A DNA stretch of 64,000 bases from Prevotella sp. (GCA_015060535.1 SUYH01000016.1:1-64000), one strand, 5' to 3'. Positions 23,139-34,330 are shown, counted from the first letter of the stretch. The notes: generated by a model not told the origin, from the sequence alone. A program made the numbers and translations.

Positions 23139-23486
23139 TTAATTTAATAAGGTGTCAGCCAGGAAACGCACCAAGGGGCGTTCTATCCAAGCCTTCCGAT
23201 TGAAGAATACCATGATGAGCAGCACCAGAAAGGCGAGTGCCATCAGGAAGAAAGCCCAAGCCTTGCCGGTCAGTGGCTCAAGCCAGAAAACAACGGCAAA
23301 CGAGAGGTAGAACAAGACAGCAATGCCCAAGATGACCAGTACGATGGCCAGGGTCAGGGCAGTGAAGAGTCGCACAAACTTTTCGATTACATTAAGCTTC
23401 AGATATTCCTTCTGAAGCCCAATGTAACCCTTCAGCACCTCAATGAGTTGCGCGATAGTTTCTACGTTCTTGTCAGATGAGAGCAT
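23139..23486 (-). CDS. Phage holin family/YqjE-like membrane protein
   Basis: A 115-residue protein with an amphipathic N-terminus (VETIAQLIEVLKGYIGLQKEYLK) and two membrane helices (about 43-70 and 76-98), ending in a basic tail. This is the build of the YqjE/holin-X family; the holin name is historical and no lysis role is implied. It lies between a YtxH-domain gene and a small coiled-coil protein, a trio common in Bacteroidetes and linked in other phyla to envelope stress. Confidence 0.8.
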   Translation of the reverse strand: MLSSDKNVETIAQLIEVLKGYIGLQKEYLKLNVIEKFVRLFTALTLAIVLVILGIAVLFYLSFAVVFWLEPLTGKAWAFFLMALAFLVLLIMVFFNRKAWIERPLVRFLADTLLN

Positions 23487-23496
23487 GATTTGTCAA

Positions 23497-23709
23497 TTAA
23501 TCTTCGGGAGCAACGTCAGCAATATCGTCAACGAGATCACTTACCTCTTTGCGGCTGAGCTTGATGTTGTGCTTCTTCATGAAGTCCTCAACCGTATCGG
23601 AAATCTTAGTGCGAGTGTCTTCTCCCTTCTCTGGGGCAAGGAGTAATCCGATAACTGCTCCGGCGATAGCTCCGCCGAAGAATGCGCCTAAATAACCTAA
23701 ACTTTTCAT
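23497..23709 (-). CDS. YtxH domain-containing protein
   Basis: A 70-residue protein with a glycine-rich membrane segment (GAFFGGAIAGAVIGLLLAP) followed by EKGEDTRTKI, the YtxH signature, and an acidic helical tail. It is first in a three-gene operon. A minus-strand promoter TATTTTTG lies about 60 bases upstream. Confidence 0.88.
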   Translation of the reverse strand: MKSLGYLGAFFGGAIAGAVIGLLLAPEKGEDTRTKISDTVEDFMKKHNIKLSRKEVSDLVDDIADVAPED

Positions 23710-23930
23710 ATTCGCGATATTTTATGAGTTAAACATGTTAGTATTCTCAACGCAAAAATACGAAAAGTTTTTGAATTATGGTGCAAAGAGGACGTGATTT
23801 TTTGTTAAAAATGCTTGATTTTGGCTATTTAACAAACTTTATGCACGTTTTTGTTCGACTTTTGCTCAATATTTTGTAATTTCGCACTGAATTTTATCGC
23901 AATACAAGTTTTATTAATAAAATACGTTTA

Positions 23931-24437
23931 ATGAGAATTATGAAGAAGTACTCTGTTTTTTGCGCAGCACTTTGCGCAGCAATGCTTTTCACGGGTTGTA
24001 AGTCCAATGAGAGCGCTTACAAGCAGGCCTATCTGAAAGCAAAGCAACAGGAAGAGGCCCAGCAGGCTGTTGCTCCAGCAGCTACTGAGACCAATGTAGT
24101 AACCCCCATGGTGCAGAAGCCTGCTACTAACACACAGGTTGTCGACAATGCTGACAACATTGCTGTGCGTCAGGAGAATGTCACCGTTGTCAATGGTTCA
24201 GGTCTGAAGAACTTCAGCGTTGTCGTTGGTTCTTTCTCTCTGAAAGCCAATGCCGAGGGATTGCAGCAGACATTGAAGAATGAGGGCTACGATGCTCAGG
24301 TGGTGATGAACAGCAATGTATCGCCTGCCATGTATCGCGTGGTTGCTACTACTTTCGATACCAAAGCTGACGCTGCTGCAAGCCGTAATGGTCTGCAGAC
24401 AAAGTATCCTGGAGCATGGCTGCTTTACGCCAAATAA
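23931..24437 (+). CDS. SPOR-domain lipoprotein
   Basis: Envelope protein that probably binds denuded peptidoglycan glycan at division sites. The 168-residue product has a signal peptide with lipobox (LFTGCKS), a Gln/Ala/Thr-rich linker (about 30-85) and a C-terminal SPOR domain (about 93-168) with FSVVVGSFSLKANAEGLQ and YRVVATTF. A second ATG nine bases in is an equally good start. Confidence 0.88.
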   Translation: MRIMKKYSVFCAALCAAMLFTGCKSNESAYKQAYLKAKQQEEAQQAVAPAATETNVVTPMVQKPATNTQVVDNADNIAVRQENVTVVNGSGLKNFSVVVGSFSLKANAEGLQQTLKNEGYDAQVVMNSNVSPAMYRVVATTFDTKADAAASRNGLQTKYPGAWLLYAK

Positions 24438-24440
24438 GCA

Positions 24441-24857
24441 GTGGCCAGAATACTGTCTATAGACTACGGTAAGAAACGTACAGGATTAGCAGTTACCGAC
24501 CCGCTGCAGATTATTGCCAGCGGGTTGGCAACTGTTTCTACTCATGAACTGTTCGATTACCTGAAGCAGTATGTTGCCAAGGAGCCTGTGGAGCGCATTG
24601 TCATTGGTGAACCCCGTCAGCCCAATGGACAACCCAGCGAGAATCTCGCCCGTGTGCAGCAGTTTGTGAACAGGTGGCGCAATGCCATGCCTGGAATACC
24701 TATTGAATACTATGATGAGCGGTTCACCTCCGTATTGGCTCATCAGGCGATGTTAGACGGAGGGCTAAGGAAAAAGGCCCGTCAGGATAAGGCCTTGGTG
24801 GATGAGATTAGTGCCACCATTATCCTGCAAGACTATATGCGTTCGCGCAAATTGTAA
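24441..24857 (+). CDS. ruvX: Putative Holliday junction resolvase / pre-16S rRNA nuclease RuvX (YqgF)
   Basis: RNase H-fold nuclease implicated in 16S rRNA 5' maturation. The 138-residue product has ILSIDYGKKRTGLAV (first catalytic Asp), IVIGEPRQPNGQ, YYDERFTS and the final acidic ALVDEISATIIL. The start is GTG at 24441, three bases after the SPOR gene stop. The deformylase gene follows 13 bases later. Confidence 0.92.
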   Translation: MARILSIDYGKKRTGLAVTDPLQIIASGLATVSTHELFDYLKQYVAKEPVERIVIGEPRQPNGQPSENLARVQQFVNRWRNAMPGIPIEYYDERFTSVLAHQAMLDGGLRKKARQDKALVDEISATIILQDYMRSRKL

Positions 24858-24870
24858 AAACGAAACGATT

Positions 24871-25431
24871 ATGGTATTACCTATTTATATATATGGCCAG
24901 CCTGTGCTTCGCAAGGTTGCTGAGGATATTCCCACCGATTTCCCGGAGTTGGACACGCTGATTAATGACATGTGGGAGACGCTGGCTGAGAGTGAAGGCA
25001 TCGGGCTGGCAGCTCCGCAGATTGGTAAAGCTATCCGTGTGGTTGTCATCGACTTGGACGTGCTGAGCGATGACATGCCTGAATACAAGGATTTCCGTCA
25101 TGTTTTCATCAATCCGCATATTGTGGAGTATGACGAGTCGGCTACTGACTCGATGGAGGAGGGATGCCTCTCGCTGCCTGCCATCCACGAGAAGGTGGAA
25201 CGTCCGAAGCGTATTCATGTGCAATGGCTTGACCAGCAGATGCAGCCCCACGACGAATGGGTGGAAGGCTATCTGGCTCGTGTGATGCAGCATGAGTTCG
25301 ATCATCTGGATGGAAAGATGTTTGTCGACAGAGTCTCTCCGCTCCGTAAGCAATTGATAAAGAGTAAATTGAAGGCTTTGCTTCAAGGACGTTATCGTTG
25401 CGGCTATAGGACAAAAGCCGCAAAGAGATGA
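24871..25431 (+). CDS. def: Peptide deformylase
   Basis: Fe/Zn enzyme that removes the N-formyl group from new proteins. The 186-residue product shows the three motifs GIGLAAPQIG, EEGCLSLP and QHEFDHLDG. The ATG at 24871 begins VLPIYIYGQPVLRK, the normal N-terminus. An in-frame ATG at 24802 lies inside ruvX and is rejected. Confidence 0.96.
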   Translation: MVLPIYIYGQPVLRKVAEDIPTDFPELDTLINDMWETLAESEGIGLAAPQIGKAIRVVVIDLDVLSDDMPEYKDFRHVFINPHIVEYDESATDSMEEGCLSLPAIHEKVERPKRIHVQWLDQQMQPHDEWVEGYLARVMQHEFDHLDGKMFVDRVSPLRKQLIKSKLKALLQGRYRCGYRTKAAKR

Positions 25432-25558
25432 GAGGTGAGAGATGAGAGATATGATTAGTTTTAAAGGTTATCATAATGGTCGTGAGGGGGGCGGACGATT
25501 TGTTCGTATAGCTCTCTTTGTTATCATATCTCTCACCTCTCACTTCTCATCTCTCAGT
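25427..25558. repeat. Inverted low-complexity repeat spanning a gene start
   Basis: GAGATGAGAGGTGAGAGATG (about 25427-25446, extending to 25455) is matched in inverted order by ATATCTCTCACCTCTCACTT (about 25529-25548, extending to 25558). The arms of about 30 bases could fold a long stem over the start region of the TPR gene, affecting its translation (inference). Confidence 0.6.
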
Positions 25559-27301
25559 TGTTTCGCGCAGTTCAATACAGACCGTCTTGTGATGATAGGG
25601 CGTTCAGCGCTCTATTATGAAGACTACGTGCTGAGCATCCAATATTTCAATCAAGCCATCTCGGCTAAGCCCTATCTTTTCGATCCTTGGTATTTCAGGG
25701 CTGTAGCCAAATACTATCTCGACGACTTCGAAGGTGCTGAGGGCGACTGCGGAGAAGCCATTCGGCGCAATCCTTATGTCATCGGAATCTATGAGTTGCG
25801 AGGCTTGTGCCGTATTCAGCAGAAGAACTTCACGGGAGCTATCAGCGACTATGATACGGCGCTACGCTATGATCCGGAGAACTTGAATCTCTGGCATAAC
25901 AGGGCGTTATGTCGTATTCAGCAGAAAGACTATGACCATGCGTTGGCTGATTTGGACACCATGTCTATCCGTTGGAGTAAGAATGCGCGAGTCTATGCCA
26001 TGCGGGCAGAGGTCTATTTGCAAAAGAAAGACACCACGCAATCGATCAACGCTCTGGACAAGAGTCTGGAGCTTGATGCCTACAATGGTAATACTTGGGC
26101 ACAACGCTCCATCATCAGTCTGGCACGTGATGAGTGGAAGGAGGCCGAAGGCTATCTAGACAAGGCCATCCACCTGTTGCCCAAAGAGGCTGGACTTTAC
26201 ATCAACCGTGCCTTGGCCCGTTTCAATCAGAACAATCTTCGTGGAGCCATGTCCGACTATGATTTGGCACTCGATTTCGAACCTAATAACTTCCTGGGTC
26301 ATTACAATCGTGGATTGTTGCGTGCTCAGGTGGGTGATGACAATCGTGCCATTACCGACTTCGATTTCGTGTTGAAGCTGGAGCCCGACAACCTGATGGC
26401 CCTCTATAACAGAGCGTTGCTCTTGGAGAATACGGGCAATCCGAAGGCTGCCATCCGCGACTACTCCAAGGTGATCGAGCAGTATCCCAACTTCTGGACG
26501 GGTCTGCAGCAGCGTGCGTCATGCTACCGGAAACTGGGTATGACGAAACAAGCCGAGGCTGACGAGTTCCGTATCCTGAAGGCTCAGATAGACAAACGCT
26601 ATGGCAAGCAACCCCGACTCTCGAAGAAGCAGATGCGTAAGCGTAGCGATGAGGATATCGAGAAGTATAACCAGTTGGCTGTCGCTGACGAAGATGATAT
26701 GCAGCACGACTACCAGAGCGAATACCGAGGACGTGTACAGAACCGCAAGGTGGGTATGGACTATATGCCGATGTACGTCCTGTCGACGGTGAAGCAGACG
26801 AATGCCGTGAGGAGCTATGTGGCTTACGACAGACAGGTAGACTCGCTGAATCGTCAGTTGCCCAAACATCTTCAGCTCTTTATCGTAGCAGGCAACAGTT
26901 CCATCGCCGATCCTACGCCTTACATGCGGGTGGATTCCACCTCCGTGGTGGCTTGCTGGCTGAAGGCTTTCTGCCAATGGCAGGCTGACAGTCTTGATGT
27001 GCCCCTGCGAACAGCCAATCTGATAGACCAGCTGACGCAAGCCATCAGCCAGTCTTCTGCCAATGCCTATCTGTATTATGATCGTGGCAATGCCTATGTG
27101 CAATGTCTCGATTTCGCAGCAGCCATCGACGACTATACACGAGCCATTGCCATCGACGGCAACCTGGCAGAGGCGTGGTACAACCGCGGACTGGCCTATC
27201 TGGCACAGAAACGGCAGGCTGAGGGCATCAACGACCTGAGCAAGGCTGGTGAGCTGGGCCTTTATACCGCCTATAGCATTATCAAGCGACAACGCAAATA
27301 A
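25442..27301 (+). CDS. Exported tetratricopeptide-repeat protein
   Basis: Protein-interaction scaffold of 619 residues in the periplasm or outer envelope; partners unknown. A basic N-terminus and hydrophobic stretch (VRIALFVIISLTSHFSSLSC) form a signal peptide. About nine TPR units cover residues 50-390, with repeated patterns such as LWHNRALCRIQQKDYDHALADLD. A charged linker follows, and two more TPRs lie at about 540-610. ATG at 25442 is used; 25451 is also possible. Both starts lie within the inverted repeat noted separately. Confidence 0.85.
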   Translation: MRDMISFKGYHNGREGGGRFVRIALFVIISLTSHFSSLSCFAQFNTDRLVMIGRSALYYEDYVLSIQYFNQAISAKPYLFDPWYFRAVAKYYLDDFEGAEGDCGEAIRRNPYVIGIYELRGLCRIQQKNFTGAISDYDTALRYDPENLNLWHNRALCRIQQKDYDHALADLDTMSIRWSKNARVYAMRAEVYLQKKDTTQSINALDKSLELDAYNGNTWAQRSIISLARDEWKEAEGYLDKAIHLLPKEAGLYINRALARFNQNNLRGAMSDYDLALDFEPNNFLGHYNRGLLRAQVGDDNRAITDFDFVLKLEPDNLMALYNRALLLENTGNPKAAIRDYSKVIEQYPNFWTGLQQRASCYRKLGMTKQAEADEFRILKAQIDKRYGKQPRLSKKQMRKRSDEDIEKYNQLAVADEDDMQHDYQSEYRGRVQNRKVGMDYMPMYVLSTVKQTNAVRSYVAYDRQVDSLNRQLPKHLQLFIVAGNSSIADPTPYMRVDSTSVVACWLKAFCQWQADSLDVPLRTANLIDQLTQAISQSSANAYLYYDRGNAYVQCLDFAAAIDDYTRAIAIDGNLAEAWYNRGLAYLAQKRQAEGINDLSKAGELGLYTAYSIIKRQRK

Positions 27302-27316
27302 TAACAACGGAAATAT

Positions 27317-28690
27317 ATGACACTAATTATCGTAACGATGCTCATTCTGGCCTATCTGCTGATAGCTACAGGCCATCTGACGGGGGTGAACAAGGCCGCC
27401 ATTGCCATCTTTCTGGGCACAGTGGGATGGGTGGTATACATCTGCTGGGGTGCCGACTTTGTCATGGACCAACACCCCACAGACTATAAGGAATGGCTCG
27501 CAGGCAATATGGCCACCAGCGAGGCGGTAAAGTATTTTATTAGCGAGCATATATTCCTGCAATATGTCGGCGAGGCTGCTGCTATCGTCATGTTCCTGTT
27601 GGCTACCATGTCTATTGTGGAACTGCTTAACAACAATGGCTGTTTCGACTTCATCACCGAATGGATACGCACCCGCAACTCGAAGCGCCTGTTGTGGACC
27701 ATCACGCTGGCTACGTTTATCCTTTCCGCCAACCTCGACAACCTGACGACGACGACGATGATGCTGGTCATCATGCATAACATCCTGCAGAACTCTCGTC
27801 AGCGTATGTATGTAGGCTCGGCCATCGTGCTGGCTGCCAATTGTGGGGGCTGCTTCACCGTTATCGGCGACCCTATCGGACTGATTCTCTGGGGCGATGG
27901 TGCCGTGACTGCCAGTCATTTCTCAGCCTATCTGGCCATTCCCGCTATCCTGGCATGGGTCATTCCCACCATATTGATTAATAGAGAACTGCCCGATCGT
28001 CTGGATACCGCATGGAGTCCCTCGCCTTATCGTGGCGACGACACCCGTCTGAACCGTTGGCAGCGTGTCGTCATGCTCATCGTGGGTATTGGCGGACTGT
28101 GGTTCATTCCCACTTTCCATAACATCACCAAGCTGCCTCCGTTCCTCGGTGCTCTTTGCGTGCTCACCGTGCTGTGGGTAGTCAACGAGGCTTTCAATCA
28201 CAAGCTCATCAGTTCCGACCGGACCATCTCACGTCGTGTTCCGATGTCGTTGCAGTATGGTGCCTTGCAGCAGATGCTCTTCGTGATGGGCATCATGTTG
28301 GGCATGGGTGTGGTTACCGAGACCGGTGTGTGGGCTGACGTGGCAGAATGGTTTGACACCTATATCCATGACCTCTGGCTGATGGGCATAGGAGCCGGAC
28401 TGTTGAGCTCTATCGTCGACTCCTTCACCATTGCCATCTCTAACATCTCACTTTATACCGTTGGCGTGGGCGATGTGGCTGTCAATGGAGCCTATTGGAA
28501 GGTGATTGCCTTTACAACAGCCGTTGGTGGAGGTCTGCTGTCGGTAGGTAGTATCAGCGGACTCGCCTTGATGCGTGCCGAACATGTCACGTTGGCGTGG
28601 TATATCAAGCATGTCACCCCCAAGGTGCTGCTGGGCTGGATATTGGGATATATGATGCTTTGGATTGTAATTAATATTATTGAGCTATGA
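27317..28690 (+). CDS. nhaD: Na+/H+ antiporter NhaD-type
   Basis: Inner-membrane sodium:proton antiporter of the ion transporter superfamily, 457 residues with about eleven to twelve hydrophobic segments. [18 protein letters not shown] and [19 protein letters not shown] are signature stretches of NhaD, as is [19 protein letters not shown] near the C-terminus. Its stop overlaps the pfkA start by 4 bases. Confidence 0.93.
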   Translation: MTLIIVTMLILAYLLIATGHLTGVNKAAIAIFLGTVGWVVYICWGADFVMDQHPTDYKEWLAGNMATSEAVKYFISEHIFLQYVGEAAAIVMFLLATMSIVELLNNNGCFDFITEWIRTRNSKRLLWTITLATFILSANLDNLTTTTMMLVIMHNILQNSRQRMYVGSAIVLAANCGGCFTVIGDPIGLILWGDGAVTASHFSAYLAIPAILAWVIPTILINRELPDRLDTAWSPSPYRGDDTRLNRWQRVVMLIVGIGGLWFIPTFHNITKLPPFLGALCVLTVLWVVNEAFNHKLISSDRTISRRVPMSLQYGALQQMLFVMGIMLGMGVVTETGVWADVAEWFDTYIHDLWLMGIGAGLLSSIVDSFTIAISNISLYTVGVGDVAVNGAYWKVIAFTTAVGGGLLSVGSISGLALMRAEHVTLAWYIKHVTPKVLLGWILGYMMLWIVINIIEL

Positions 28691-29664
28691 GTAAGATTAA
28701 GACAATCGGTGTACTCACCTCAGGTGGTGACGCACCAGGCATGAATGCTGCTATACGTGCGGTGACTCGTTCTGGTATCTGTAACGGATTCACTATCAAG
28801 GGCATTTATCGCGGCTATGATGGTTTGATAAAGGGTGAGGTCAAGACCTTCACTACTGAGAATGTGAGTGGTATCATCACCCGTGGTGGTACCATCCTGA
28901 AGACGGCTCGCTCCAAGGAGTTCATGACGCCTGAGGGCATGCAGAAAGCCTATGAGGTCTGCCAGCAAGAACAGATTGATGCCCTGGTGGTCATTGGAGG
29001 TAACGGCTCGCTGACGGGTGCTCGCAACTTCGCTATGGAGTTCGACTTCCCTGTCGTAGGTCTACCTGGTACCATCGATAACGACTTGTATGGCACCGAC
29101 TCTACCATTGGCTATGACACCACGATGAATACCATTATGGAGTGTGTCGACCGCATCCGCGATACAGCCAACTCGCATGAGCGCATCTTCTTCGTCGAGG
29201 TGATGGGGCGCGATGCCGGCTTCCTAGCTTTGAACTCCGCTATTGCCTGTGGTGCTGAGGCTGCTCTGATTCCTGAGGAGGAGACGGAAGTCGACCAGCT
29301 GGCCCAGTTTATGAGCCGAGGCATCCGTAAGTCGAAGAAGTCATGTATCGTCATCGTGTCCGAGAGTCCTAAGTGTGGTGCGCTTTATTATGCCGATCGT
29401 GTGAAGAAGGAGTTCCCTGAGTTCGACGTACGCGTCTCCATCCTTGGTCACATGCAGCGCGGAGGATCCCCCTCTGCCCACGACCGCATCCTCGCTTCCC
29501 GCACCGGTGTAGGTGCCATCAAGGCCCTGATGCAAGGTCAGCGCAACGTGATGATCGGTGTCCGCAACAATGAGGTCGTCTTCGTCCCCTTCAGCGAAGC
29601 TATCCGCTCCGACAAACCGTTCAACAAAGGGTTGATACGAGTCTTGAATGAGCTGAGCATTTAA
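28687..29664 (+). CDS. pfkA: 6-phosphofructokinase
   Basis: Glycolytic phosphorylation of fructose 6-phosphate. The 325-residue product has [18 protein letters not shown] (nucleotide loop), [19 protein letters not shown] (catalytic Asp) and [11 protein letters not shown]. The PGTIDND form and the Gly after GGN indicate the ATP-type enzyme. The usual GGDGS reads GGNGS here (about residue 101), changing the Asp that binds magnesium in well-studied enzymes. It overlaps nhaD and is followed by a strong terminator. Confidence 0.95.
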   Translation: MSKIKTIGVLTSGGDAPGMNAAIRAVTRSGICNGFTIKGIYRGYDGLIKGEVKTFTTENVSGIITRGGTILKTARSKEFMTPEGMQKAYEVCQQEQIDALVVIGGNGSLTGARNFAMEFDFPVVGLPGTIDNDLYGTDSTIGYDTTMNTIMECVDRIRDTANSHERIFFVEVMGRDAGFLALNSAIACGAEAALIPEEETEVDQLAQFMSRGIRKSKKSCIVIVSESPKCGALYYADRVKKEFPEFDVRVSILGHMQRGGSPSAHDRILASRTGVGAIKALMQGQRNVMIGVRNNEVVFVPFSEAIRSDKPFNKGLIRVLNELSI

Positions 29665-29671
29665 CAAAATG

Positions 29672-29710
29672 AAAGCATTTCTGAAACTTTTTCCTCGGAA
29701 ATGCTTTTTT
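29672..29710 (+). terminator. Intrinsic terminator after pfkA
   Basis: AAAGCATTTCTG (29672-29683) pairs with CGGAAATGCTTT (29696-29707), 12 bp, followed by TTT. Confidence 0.85.
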
Positions 29711-29735
29711 GTTTCAAAAATTTTGCCTATCTTTG
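29708..29735 (+). promoter_or_regulatory. Promoter of the ATP synthase operon
   Basis: TATCTTTG at 29728-29735, with TTTG at 29708-29711 (16-base spacing, shorter than ideal). The leader to atpD would be about 45 nt. Confidence 0.65.
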
Positions 29736-29779
29736 CAAAGCTATTGCTAAAACAATAATAACACTTAAATAAATATTAA

Positions 29780-31312
<1,533 letters not shown>

Positions 31313-31350
31313 ATTGTAATTTGTAAATAGTCAAATTGTAAATTGACAAT

Positions 31351-31596
31351 ATGTTGAAGCTGAAGATTGTTTCGCCTGAGCGTATAGAGTTTGACGGAGA
31401 GGTGGAGAGCGTTCTCGTTCCTGGTTCTCAAGGCCAGTTCGAGATTCTCACCAACCACGCCCCCATCATATCAACCCTCGACAAGGGGGTGGTGGAGTAC
31501 GGTCTGCCCAAAGGACAGAAGGTACAGCTAGATATCCTGGGTGGCTTCGTGGAAGTACAGCAGAACGTCGTGTCGCTCTGCGTAGAAGTAAGCTGA
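31351..31596 (+). CDS. atpC: F1Fo ATP synthase subunit epsilon (short)
   Basis: Central-stalk subunit of 81 residues, consisting of the N-terminal beta-sandwich only (LKIVSPERIEFDGEVESVLVPG). The C-terminal two-helix domain that inhibits hydrolysis in many bacteria is absent. Its TGA overlaps the next ATG by one base. Confidence 0.95.
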   Translation: MLKLKIVSPERIEFDGEVESVLVPGSQGQFEILTNHAPIISTLDKGVVEYGLPKGQKVQLDILGGFVEVQQNVVSLCVEVS

Positions 31597-31832
31597 TGAG
31601 CGAGCAGAGCCCTATATATAATAATAAGGTGGGGACGCTGGCAAAGCTGTTCTTGGCCTCGTCGATATTCCGGCTCTTTATGGCGGCAGCAGCCATGCTG
31701 GTGTTCTGCGTCGTGAAGCGCGACGACCTGTCGGCCATCAAATGGTTTGCCGCTGTGTTCATCGTCTTCTATCTCGTCACGCTCGTATTCGATGCGTTAT
31801 TCTTTGCATTCGTAAGTAAAACAACAAAGTAA
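31596..31832 (+). CDS. AtpI-like small membrane protein of the ATP synthase operon
   Basis: A 78-residue protein with two membrane helices (about 24-42 and 48-72) and a charged loop between. It lies between atpC and atpB, where small assembly proteins of the AtpI type are found. Sequence similarity to AtpI is not obvious, so the assignment rests on position and topology. Confidence 0.65.
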   Translation: MSEQSPIYNNKVGTLAKLFLASSIFRLFMAAAAMLVFCVVKRDDLSAIKWFAAVFIVFYLVTLVFDALFFAFVSKTTK

Positions 31833-31836
31833 ACAA

Positions 31837-32934
31837 ATGAAACAACTAAGATCAATATTCCTTATTGCGGTGTTAGCCTGCCTTTCGCTTCCGATACAAG
31901 CGGAAGAGAAGGAGGGCGGGGTGAACCTGAAGGAGATATTGTTCGGTCACGTGCAGGACAGCTATATGTGGCATGTCACCGACTTCGGCGGTCATCCCCT
32001 AATCATCCATCTGCCCATGATCTTCTACTCGGAGCATTCTGGTTTCCATGTGCTCTGCTCGTCACAGTTCGAGCATGAGCCTAATGCGGAGCTGTTGCGA
32101 GCCGGTGAGGGTTCGGCAGAGGGATTCTACATTCAGGGTGCCGAAGACGAGAAGGGTCGCATTGTGGAGCGTGTAGGCAGTGAACTGGTGCCTGTCTGCT
32201 TCGACATCAGTATCACCAAGACGGTGCTGGTGCTCTTCATCAATGCCCTCCTGTTGGTATGCTGCATCTTGACAGCATCACGCTGGTGCAAGAAGCACAA
32301 GGTTGACGACCCTGCCCCCAAGGGATTCACCGGGCTGGTGCATATGTTCGTGATGACGGTGTATAACGATATGATCAAGCCATCGCTGGGCGACGAGGCG
32401 CCAAAGTATGCGCCCTACCTGATGACGTGCTTCTTCTTTATCTTCATCACCAACATCATGGGTGTGATGCCCTTCCCCCCAGGTGGTGGCAACCTGACCG
32501 GCAATATCACGTGTACGATGTTCTTGGCGCTGTGTACGTTCCTGATTGTGAACGTGACAGGTACGAAAGCCTACTGGAAGGAAATCTTCTGGGGCGACGT
32601 GCCCATGTGGCTGAAGTTCCCCGTGCCTCTGATGCCTTTCATCGAGTTCTTCGGTATCTTCACCAAGCCGATAGCCCTGATGATCCGTCTCTTTGCCAAC
32701 ATGTTGGCAGGTCACGTCATCGCCATCTCGCTGTCGTGCATCATCTTCATCATGTTCGCTCTAGGCGGTGTGATGGGTAATGTGCTTGGAGGTATCATGA
32801 CTCCCGTCAGCGTCTTCCTCAGCATCTTCATGATGTTGCTCGAGGTGCTGGTATGCTACATCCAGGCTATGGTGTTCACCATGCTCTCGGCTGTGTTCAT
32901 CTCGATGTCGCATGTCAAGGAGCATCATGCCTAA
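31837..32934 (+). CDS. atpB: F1Fo ATP synthase subunit a
   Basis: Membrane subunit forming the ion half-channels against the c-ring. The 365-residue product begins with a cleavable signal (LRSIFLIAVLACLSLPIQA) and a long exported N-terminal domain, a feature of Bacteroidetes. The five-helix core follows, with the essential Arg in IRLFANMLAGHV. Confidence 0.95.
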   Translation: MKQLRSIFLIAVLACLSLPIQAEEKEGGVNLKEILFGHVQDSYMWHVTDFGGHPLIIHLPMIFYSEHSGFHVLCSSQFEHEPNAELLRAGEGSAEGFYIQGAEDEKGRIVERVGSELVPVCFDISITKTVLVLFINALLLVCCILTASRWCKKHKVDDPAPKGFTGLVHMFVMTVYNDMIKPSLGDEAPKYAPYLMTCFFFIFITNIMGVMPFPPGGGNLTGNITCTMFLALCTFLIVNVTGTKAYWKEIFWGDVPMWLKFPVPLMPFIEFFGIFTKPIALMIRLFANMLAGHVIAISLSCIIFIMFALGGVMGNVLGGIMTPVSVFLSIFMMLLEVLVCYIQAMVFTMLSAVFISMSHVKEHHA

Positions 32935-32999
32935 GCAAAAGTAGATAAATTCAAAAAGATCAATACAATTAATTAATAACAATTTAAAACTTTAAGATT

Positions 33000-33242
33000 A
33001 TGATTTCATTATTATTAGCAGCAGATGCACTCGCAAAGCTCGGTGCTACTGTAGGAGGTGGTTTAGCAGTTATCGGTGCTGGTATCGGTATCGGTCGTAT
33101 TGGTGGACAGGCTATGGACGCTATGGCTCGTCAGCCAGAGAAGATGGGTGGTCTGCAGAGTTCGATGATTCTGGCAGCAGCTCTTGTTGAGGGTGCTACA
33201 TTCCTTGCTCTGGTGATTTCTATTCTCGCCCTGTTCGTGTAA
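33000..33242 (+). CDS. atpE: F1Fo ATP synthase subunit c
   Basis: c-ring hairpin of 80 residues. Two membrane helices flank the polar loop RQPEKMGG. The ion-binding carboxylate is the Glu in AALVEGATF. It is followed by Gly rather than Ser/Thr, which favours proton over sodium coupling (inference from known c subunits). Confidence 0.96.
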   Translation: MISLLLAADALAKLGATVGGGLAVIGAGIGIGRIGGQAMDAMARQPEKMGGLQSSMILAAALVEGATFLALVISILALFV

Positions 33243-33290
33243 GGCGATGTTGCGTATAAACGGATTGTAATCAAGTAATTACACCAGCTT

Positions 33291-33785
33291 ATGTCATTAA
33301 TCACCCCTGATTTTGGACTATTCTTTTGGATGACCGTCGTCTTCCTCGTAGTCCTCTTCATCCTATGGAAGTGGGGCTTCCCCGTCATAGTGAAGATGGT
33401 CGACGAGCGTAAGGCCTTTATCGATGAGTCTTTGAAGAAGGCTCACGAGGCCAACGAACGACTGGCCAACATTCAGAAAGAAGGTGAATCCATCTTACAG
33501 GAGGCTCGCGAGAAGCAGGCTCAGATATTGAAGGAGGCTGCCGAGACGCGCGACGCTATAGTGGAGAAAGCTCAGGACAAGGCGCGCAGTGAGGGTGCTC
33601 GCCTGCTTGAAGAGGCTAAGGCCGCCATCGAGCAGGAGAAGAAGGCCGCCATTGCCGACATCCGCCAGCAGGTAGCCACTCTGAGTGTCGAGATTGCCGA
33701 GAAAGTTCTCCGGGCAAACCTGAAGGACGACAAGTCTCAGATGGATTTGATTGACCGTATGCTGGATGATGTTTCTGCGAATTAA
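33291..33785 (+). CDS. atpF: F1Fo ATP synthase subunit b
   Basis: Peripheral-stalk subunit of 164 residues: one N-terminal membrane helix (FGLFFWMTVVFLVVLFILW) followed by a long charged coiled coil. It sits between the c and delta genes, 8 bases from atpH. Confidence 0.95.
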   Translation: MSLITPDFGLFFWMTVVFLVVLFILWKWGFPVIVKMVDERKAFIDESLKKAHEANERLANIQKEGESILQEAREKQAQILKEAAETRDAIVEKAQDKARSEGARLLEEAKAAIEQEKKAAIADIRQQVATLSVEIAEKVLRANLKDDKSQMDLIDRMLDDVSAN

Positions 33786-33793
33786 TTGAAGCT

Positions 33794-34330
33794 ATGGATA
33801 TTGGAGTAATATCGGTCAGATATGCGAGGGCCCTCTTGAAGAGTGCTACTGAAGCGAAACTCGATGCCCAGGTCTATCAGGACATGATGACGCTGGCCCA
33901 GAACTTCGTCGATGTGCCCTTGCTGCGCCAGACGATAGACAATCCCATGCTCTCGAAAGACAAGAAGGAACCCCTGCTCATCACCGCTGCTGGCGAGAAG
34001 CCTACGGCACTCACCAAGACCTTCATTGCCCTGGTGCTAAAGGAAGATCGTGAGAATGTGATCCAGTTCATGGCAAATTCCTATGTCACGCTTTACCGCA
34101 AGCAGAAGAACGTCATCCGTGGCAAGCTTACCACCGCCGCCCGTGTGTCTGCTCAGACTGAGCAGAAGATGCGCCAGATGGTGGAGAGCAAGACTAATGG
34201 TACTGTAGAGTTTGAGACCGAGGTGAACCCCGACATCATCGGAGGCTTCATCCTCGAATACGACACTTTCCGGATGGACGCCAGTGTCAAGTCGAAGCTC
34301 AACAACATTCTCAACACCTTGAAAAAGTAA
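33794..34330 (+). CDS. atpH: F1Fo ATP synthase subunit delta
   Basis: Peripheral-stalk cap subunit of 178 residues. It opens with ISVRYARALLKSATE, the conserved N-terminus, and ends with NPDIIGGFILEYDTFRMDASVKSKL, the conserved C-terminal strand. Confidence 0.95.
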   Translation: MDIGVISVRYARALLKSATEAKLDAQVYQDMMTLAQNFVDVPLLRQTIDNPMLSKDKKEPLLITAAGEKPTALTKTFIALVLKEDRENVIQFMANSYVTLYRKQKNVIRGKLTTAARVSAQTEQKMRQMVESKTNGTVEFETEVNPDIIGGFILEYDTFRMDASVKSKLNNILNTLKK

